Under the pieces are notes generated by a model. It worked only from the letters and a program-made list of their open reading frames with translations, had not been told where the DNA came from and ran no database searches. The position numbers and the translations under genes were made by a program. Source: Zantedeschia hybrid cultivar (lineage: Eukaryota > Streptophyta > Magnoliopsida > Alismatales > Araceae). Taken from it: DNA of 64,000 nt. This document shows, piece by piece, positions 56,894-64,000 of this stretch (positions within the stretch are counted from its first letter, which is position 1; each line of letters opens with the position of its first letter). The DNA lies in assembly GCA_030544215.1 (NCBI GenBank), contig JARZZO010000004.1, forward strand, positions 48,535,980 to 48,599,979. The letters are read 5' to 3'.

Positions 56894-59800
56894 GTTATCC
56901 TCATCACTACATTTTTCTTTACAATCTCTGCTAATATCTGCAAAGAAATTCATATATGCTACTTGAGCATCATTTCATTCCTAGCTGATCTTCAGTAGCT
57001 TTTTGTCATGTTTTAAGGCCTATTAGGCATTTGATTTTATCCACTATCTACAACAGCTGTTAGAGCTCTCTTGCCACTGATCCAAAGGTTATAATGTACT
57101 GGGAATCTCAGATTAGAAACTCAAACAGTTGGTGGACAGGGTACCCCAACACCAAATCTGATGATGAATGCCCTGTCTGTAACCTGTTCAATTCTGATAA
57201 AAGATACTTCTACCAAATACTGTTATCATACCAATGAATGCTGGTTTGGTTTTTATTGGATAACCAGAGAATATTTAATTTATTATTTTACGCTCAATAT
57301 CAACTGTTAGATTCTAATATTGTGCCGAATTTACATGCAACATGGCATTCAGTTTATAATGTTTGTTTATAATACAGTTGCATCATCTTAATCATCACCT
57401 TATGGATTTTAGATTTTAATCTTGTGCTGGATTTACATACAATGTGACATTTTAGTTTATAATGTCTGTTAATAATACAGTTGCATCATTTTAATCATCA
57501 GTTTCGGGGCTTGGATATATGCCTATCTGATACCTTATATGATACAGTGTTGGAACATAATTGTCTTTAAGAACGTTTGGGAAAGAATTAACGGCATGTG
57601 GCATCTTGGGCATTTGACACTTGTTTGGGTTACGTTTGGTGGTGTCCTATTAGGCTGTTTCTGAATTCTTAAAATTGGATCTCCCTGCTGACCATTGAGC
57701 TGGTATCGATTGCATCATTCTGACAAATGAATACCTCTTCCGTGGGCTGGATTCCCACATACAAGTAAACTTTCTGATCAGTGAGTATTCTTGACACTCT
57801 GGAGAACTCTATGGCTTTCGCCTGGAAGTTTGTGTTTGGGAAGAGTGAAGTGCACTCAGTGCGTTTGAACTTGTTATAATGGGTTTTGGTGGACCATTCC
57901 ATTCCCAGTCTTTCTGATCATTTACTACTTGGGAGTTGGGACTGAATCAGTCAATCCGGTCAAGGACTGGCCACGACAGAGCCAATCCAGGTTTCAATGG
58001 CTAGTCAAACTAGCGGTTGGAAAACAAACTAACCATTGATGGCCGTTGCCAAATGGCCAACGGTGGCTAGTTGTGCCCAAGGCCCTTCCTAAGGCACCAA
58101 AGTGCTCTTCCCACTACTCTTCGCTCTTAACTTCTCCCCAGGGCCCCTCCTAAGGTGCCAGAGTGTCCTCTCCATCACTCTTCTATCTAAACTTGTCTCC
58201 CTCACTCTTATCTCTAAACTCACTCTTCTCCCTAAACCTTTCTCCCTATAAACTTTCTAGTTGTTGTGGCTACTGATGCCAAATTGTCCAATCCATTCTA
58301 CATTGGCTACATCACTTACTTTCTTCCGAATAAGAGCATACACAGGCAGTGTAGATCGTGTTGGACAACTTGGCATCCGATTAAACTTTAAAAGTGACTA
58401 CATAGTTTTTATCTTGTATTGTTGTAGATGACATCCAACATTGCAACATCGTGCATGGGAGAGCATGCATGCACAGTCCCCAGAGACTGAAGAGTTCATT
58501 GTTTGTATTGTGAGCATTTGACTAGTGGTGTCTATTGATTTGTGGAGCATTTGGGAGGAGTATGTGAAGTAATATCCTATGCCCCAATGTGCGACTAATT
58601 GTTTGTGTGCAATTCTTATCTATGGTGTGCCAAATATTTAATACGAGTACTAATCATGCGACTTTGTCTTCTATTGGATGTCAAGTACCTAAAACTTCAG
58701 CTTCAACTCCAACTCTATCTTTGACTATGGCTTTGGATGAGAATATGATGTATCTAGAGCTTTCTTTCTTGAGCTTGGAATACCCTTAATGCTGTACATG
58801 ACATCATTTGTGCATTATGTTTATATGCGCACAAAGGCATCCCTTTGATCAGCCTTCCACCCGAACAGATTTAGAGAATTCATAGGGTTAACTTTTGTTC
58901 GTTTGATAGTGATGATGATGGCCTAGTGATAAAATGATTTTGATGTTAAAATATATTAATTTCATGTTCAAAAATATTGTCAAATTTTCATATTTTTGGA
59001 TTTTTTTTCCTACTAAGGAAAGGCCGTAAAATTTGGGCCAATCTGTGTAAACTTGTTTTATTCCAGATTGGGCTAGATCGGATCATGATTTGCGGACTGG
59101 TTAAGTTCAGCCGCACCAAACCAGGGGCTGATCCTGGTCCCTTCATCTGTGGGCTGAACCTGTCTGTTCTCAGTCTTCTGACCAGTAGAAACTTGCACAA
59201 TGTTGCCCTTTCAATTGGTCTTGTGGCAGTGGAAGGCAGACATTGTCATGTCTGAGAGGACACTAGGCACCTGTGGGGTGAATAAAATATGTAACGTGGG
59301 AAGACTTCATCTAGAGCGGGCCAACTGGCAATTGTTCCACATGAGAACCTTTCAAAGTCATGGTCACTGGGTGACACAGAATCCCCCCTGCTGTTCTTGC
59401 TGATATTGGTGTAATCTATCACTAAGCTTCTGGTGTATTTAAGCATAGGCTGTGGAATTGTTTTGTTGCTCAGGCCTTCCAAATTCATGAAATTTCAGTT
59501 AGCATTCTATGCCTTCATACGGTGACTTGATTTCTTCACCTGCATAGACCATAAAGAGACTTGAAATATACTGCCTCCTTTGCTCTCATTTGCCTCTAGT
59601 AACCTCATTAGTCACTGAATTGGCAAAGTCTTTAATTGTTGCTATCAGTTTTCTTTCCCGACAATCCTATCTCAAGCTCTAATGCAACCATGGTTTGAGC
59701 ATGGTCAATGCCAAAGATGGCTGCCGAAGATGGCACATCCTCGCTAGAATAGGGTTTCATCTCAAAATTGAGCAGACAAAGAAGGTCAGTCTCATTTTGT

Positions 59801-60311
59801 GATTAAAGTGAACTCCTTGCAGCCCAATTCATCTAGTCTATGTAGGCTTCGGGTTTTTTCGAAGTCAAAGGCTTTGCAAATGCTCCCATGTCCCAGCACT
59901 GAAGCTTTGAATTCAGAAAGATGGTGTTCTAGGCCTCCAGATTGACAATCAAATAGAACAACCTTTGGGCAGAGATCAGGCACAGAACTAACATACTTGA
60001 AGAAAATAATAGGACGAAGGGAACTTCAACGCCTTGTCAAGACTTCAGAAAGTGAAGGTCAAGGTGGGAATATCATTACAGACAGAGGAATGCATCCTAT
60101 CTATGCTCAGTCTACCATGTTGGATTTGGGTTTCAGAACTTAATTCACAATAGAAGAATTCTATTCTCATGCCTGTTAGGACAGAGGGACTGCAGCGATG
60201 CTAGGAAGTTTTGGCTTTTCTTTCAACTAGATTGCTCTTCTGTATGTTGTTTGTTTCTTGAGCTGGGTCATTTTGTATTTGCCTGGGTGCAGATGATCTG
60301 TTTCTATTTTT
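56894..60311 (+). other. CBL: CBL intron 8, first part
   Basis: Intron sequence with a tandem duplication at 57300-57503. No other exon or element was recognised. The intron runs past the window and is at least 7.1 kb. Confidence 0.5.
57300..57503 (+). repeat. Diverged tandem duplication, about 102 bp
   Basis: TTAGATT(C/T)TAAT, GTTTATAATGT and ATACAGTTGCATCAT each recur about 102 bases apart. Confidence 0.75.
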
Positions 60312-60981
60312 CAATGTTTTAGAAATGCCCAGGCAGAGTGAGTCGGTTGACCCCTTACTGCCTAGGCGGTGAGGCGGGTGCCTCAAATCCAAGGCAGCTA
60401 TTTTTTGAACTATTTTTTAAATTTATTTTATATGCTCTACTAATTGATAGTGCTATTAACTAGACATCTCATATTTACTTATATAAGCATCATAATGTAC
60501 TTAATTCAATTATAAACCATAATTTGTTGTAAGTTAGTACATATGTTTTGAAGAATCATATAGTATTAAACATGAGAGCTAATATGCAAGCATCTATAAG
60601 CACAAGAGGATCCTCTTTAGAGCCCCGCGATTGTCACCGGTTGTAGTTTTTATGGATGAGATAAGTCTCCATGTAGCCATGGTCCTCATGGTTGCTGTAA
60701 TAGGGTGAAGAAGATAAAGAACCATGTCCTAGGCAGAGACAAAACGAACCTTCCATTGTGACCCTTATAGGCATGCCACACAAATGAGATGTGTTTATGC
60801 AAAGGACAATTTATAAAGCTGCATGTAAGTTGTTGGTAAGGGTATAAAGGCCTCTCAACAAGAGGAGAAGACCTCCAACTAAAATCGCACAAAAGACGAC
60901 GAGTTGGTTTCCACCTAGGCCGGAATGGGGTGCGAGCCGCCTAGGTGGCCCGCCTATAGGCGGCCGAGTTTTACATCACCG
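60312..60981. mobile_element. Short hAT-like element (element U)
   Basis: Flanks CTATTTTT and CTATTTTA form a 7-of-8 duplication. The right end reads, reversed, CGGTGATGTAAAACTCGGCC; the left end CAATGTTTTAGAAATGCCC is a diverged partner. GCCTAGGCGG motifs lie near both ends. No transposase. Confidence 0.5.
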
Positions 60982-60995
60982 CTATTTTACCTTTA

Positions 60996-63628
60996 GGGTG
61001 CATTTAGTTCTATGTAAAATATTTTCAAATGGAAAAGATTTTCTAAGGAAACAAATTTACAAGGAAAATAATAACAAAATCAGTCATTTGGTACCCTGTT
61101 TGGACCTGCACCTAATAATCTCTCCTAGAATGTTTTTGGTGATATTCTTCTGGTTTTATTGTTTTATTTGGAGAAATATATAGGTCGGTTTTATTTATTT
61201 TGTTTCTTGAATTATGAGAGTTTGGGATTAGCCCTCAGGGAGTCTGAGACTTCGGATTAGGCGAAGATCTGAGTATATAATCTCTCTTCATTAACCTCGG
61301 TCAGTGTTAATTACATCGAGCAACCGCTCGACAACTCTTGATTAACCGTCCGACTGATGCCTTTTAAACAAACTATACTACCATACGATGCGCATACGCA
61401 TGAAGACAACTTTTAGGTTAAGTCATTGGCCTCTCCCAAGTCTTTTAAGATATTTGGATTTGTTCTGGGCTATTAGGATTGATTCCTATGCCTTGGAATT
61501 GATTCCAAGTTGTTAGGATTAATTCCCACTTATTAGGGTCGACCCTGAATGTTTTAGAATTGATTCAGAATGTTTTAGGATTAATTCCAAGTGTTTTAGA
61601 CCCATAAGGGTATTTTTCATAATTATACCAAGTTGGGGGGTATAGGGGCATTATAGTCATTTTGATGTGTGAGCTGAGTTTGAAGGGTTTAATAAGGTTC
61701 CGAGTCCTTAGCAGGGATTTTAGAATTGTTTTAAGTGTATTTGGATCGTAGGGGTATTTTTATAATTTTAGATTGAAGTGAGTTTTATGGGTATTTATCA
61801 TATTTCAAGTGATTTAATATTTTTTTATGATTTTTAGAATTTTTAATGATGTTTAGTATCTTAGGGGTATTTTGGTAAGTTTACGCATCTTTAGGGTTTC
61901 AGGGGCATTTAGGGTATGTTGGGTGGCTTTTACATTTTTAGGATTTTTCTGTAATTTTTCAGATTTTTATCATGAGAAGGGTATTTTGGTCATTTTTAAA
62001 GTTCTAAGGATATTTAAGTCATGTTGGGGGCTTTTATATTTTTTCTGATTTTTACAGATTTATTTATTATTTATTAATTATTTATGGGAGGTGGGCATTT
62101 TAGTCATTTTACACTTATGTATGTTATGTAGTGTGTATATGGTCTAAATAAAGTCTTAAATATTGACTTAAGACTTAGCTATGTATAGGGGTGAGGCCCA
62201 TGGCACTTAAAGTGTTATTTAAATTTTAAGTATGTGTTTTAGTATTTAAATATAGACTTAATCATATTAGTATAAGTGTTATTTAGGTGTTAAGTTCGAT
62301 CACATGAACATGCAACATACATACACGCAAGTATTTGGCACAATAGACACATTAACATTTTATGAAAATTTTGACAGAGTTTCATTTTATGAAAGACGAT
62401 TTTACAACAAAATTTCAGCAAAGCTTCCCCCAGGAGAATCTTAAGAAGAAAACAAAAAAATGAAGCCTCCTCCTGCGCGCTTGAACTTGTGTAAAGCACA
62501 CAATACTTAGTCTTCAAACTGGCAGCACTTCTCCTTAGGATTTTTGGGCCAAGTAGGCATGACCTTTCATCTTCCCCTTGATGGTGTTTATAGGGTCCGA
62601 GGGCCTTATTTGGTGGGGGGTGTCACCGTAAAGATTTAGGCGAGTGAGAGAGAGCCAAGAGAGGGATGTGAGAGGAGGGAGGGTTCTGGTGGGTACCCCA
62701 CTGGTGGGATCTCCCACCGGCCACGGAGCCGGTGGTTTTTTTTTTTTTTTTTTTTTGGGGGGGGGGGGGGGTAGGGGGGCACCGGTTGAGAAACTGGTGG
62801 GGGGTGCCACCGGTTTAGAGGAATCGGTGGCCACCCCTCCTCCCTTCACCTCTTCTTTTTTTCTTCTTCCCCTCCCTTTTCAGCTTAATAAATGCGGGGA
62901 ACCTCATTTAATCGCCCAACTTCTCTTTTTTTGTTTTTTTTAAGCCATGTGAAAAGGGTTACTAATGATTGGTCATTAATCATTGTGTTAGTGGAGGCTC
63001 CACGAACATGGGGAGCCCAAATGGGCATTAAAACCCCACTAACCCCATTAACCCAAGGCCTTAAAAGGGTCACTAATACCTCCCTCTCTCCCTAATTTGA
63101 ATTTTTAAATGGGGAGAGAGGAGAGGAGGGACCCCCACCGGTTCCTCTCTTTGGAGGGAACTGGTGGGGGGTCCAAAACCGGTGGGGACCCCCACCGTTC
63201 CCCTCTTCCCTCTCTTCCCTTATTATTTAAAAGGAAGGGAGAGAGAGAGAGAAGGGGACCACTTAATTTTTTTTCTTGCTGCAATTTTAGACTGTCCTCT
63301 TGTTATTTAGGAGCCTTCAGACTGCACACTTGGACCCATTTTGGACTGCATATTGGGCTCATTTGGACTGCACATTTGGGGCACATGCGTTAAATATTTT
63401 CGTCATGCATGGAAATATTTTGGGCCAACATACCCATGAAAATTATTTTAGCTACTTTGGAGAAGAGCATTCGGTCTCATCCCATATGCTAAAATTGGGA
63501 AAAGGGGGAGTCAACGAATTAAGTTTTCCGTTGACTAGAGTTTTTCAGATTACCAAGTAAGTTATTGTGCTACACTTTTCGGGAAAAACTTTCCGTGCAG
63601 CCTATTTTACATGGAACCAAACAGACCC
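60996..63628. mobile_element. PIF/Harbinger (Tourist-like) element with nested DNA (element W)
   Basis: The ends GGGTGCATTTAGTTC and, reversed, GGGTCTGTTTGGTTC continue as matched (C/T)(T/C)ATGTAAAATA inverted repeats, and each is flanked by the trinucleotide TTA. A 3-bp TTA duplication is the hallmark of PIF/Harbinger. The interior (2.6 kb) has no transposase. It holds repeated TTAGGATTGATTCC and GGGTATTTTGGTCAT motifs at 61460-62110 and an ACCGGTGG-rich block at 62680-63200, probably remains of LTR elements inserted into a MITE. Confidence 0.65.
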
Positions 63629-63631
63629 TTA

Positions 63632-64000
63632 ATGTAGGCAGTTTGTAGTTAGTGGGCGAAGAATCTCTTCTCCAGTACAAGGTCGTATTACCTCTATTTG
63701 TCACTTTCTCAACATTGACACTTCACATTCCTGTTTTATGCATATGAATTCCCGTAGTTTTCTCTGCTGGATCTATAATTCTTCATGTATCAGTATTTCA
63801 TTTGCTCAGTCTTAATTCATTCATTTGCTCTCTCTTTGCAATGCCTCATCTTAATTGAACAAAAGCTAGTTAGGAATTCATGAGATGCATTTTCCTCCGT
63901 GCAGACATTAAGTGAAGATCACTTGATTTGATTTACCAACAAGATTTAGATGTGCTTTTCGGCTAGATAGACAGTAACGATCTAATATTTAAAATTTTAA
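63632..64000. other. CBL: Right edge, still CBL intron 8
   Basis: No exon or element recognised in the last 370 bp. Confidence 0.4.

Noticed and set aside
56894..64000. Search for CBL exon 9 and later exons
   Set aside because: No stretch encoding the expected LQNSEGSGL or FDCWLCLRG-type blocks was found; the gene continues beyond the window.

Overview
The window is nuclear DNA of a flowering plant. It holds one recognisable host gene with canonical GT..AG introns, plant-type Ty1/copia, Ty3, TRIM, hAT and PIF/Harbinger-like elements, long AT-rich intergenic stretches, and no bacterial gene organisation, rRNA, tRNA or CRISPR. The host exons and the transposon load suggest a monocot, possibly palm-like. 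That is an inference and I cannot name the species.

Layout. 1-14459 is a nest of Ty3-type LTR elements. A gag-protease-G-patch element without reverse transcriptase (2-7372) sits inside an LTR (7373-9263). That LTR abuts the tail of a second LTR (9264-10000), which breaks the reverse transcriptase of a reverse-strand Ty3 element (10001-14459). 14460-20320 is AT-rich intergenic DNA with a possible miniature LTR element and two long hairpins. 20330-26178 is a decayed Ty1/copia element on the minus strand with short LTRs and an initiator-tRNA-Met-type primer site. 26179-36426 is intergenic, with MITE-like inverted repeats and one small GC-rich candidate gene (29902-30276) for a membrane-anchored protein of unknown function.

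36947 to beyond the right edge is the plus-strand gene for chloroplast cystathionine beta-lyase (CBL), the PLP enzyme that converts cystathionine to homocysteine in methionine synthesis. Eight exons are visible, up to just past the PLP-binding lysine; the rest lies beyond 64000. Intron 6 is 16,977 bp, and about three quarters of it is five mapped elements: a short hAT-type element, a deletion derivative of a hAT family (40989-42258), a nearly full-length hAT with seven premature stops (42988-48302), a larger member of the first family (48354-53179), and a TRIM (55213-55835). Both large hATs keep perfect 8-bp target duplications, and the TRIM keeps a perfect 5-bp one. Intron 8 carries two more elements only 14 bp apart.

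There is no operon-like co-working of genes. The biology is one essential amino-acid gene whose introns have become insertion targets, beside a nested retrotransposon graveyard. The points most worth following up are the gag-PR-G-patch element with a palindromic LTR array, the two large hATs in one intron with a deletion derivative of one of them, the 153-bp palindrome-bearing array in the hAT leader, an in-frame alternative acceptor in CBL, and a MITE in the CBL promoter.
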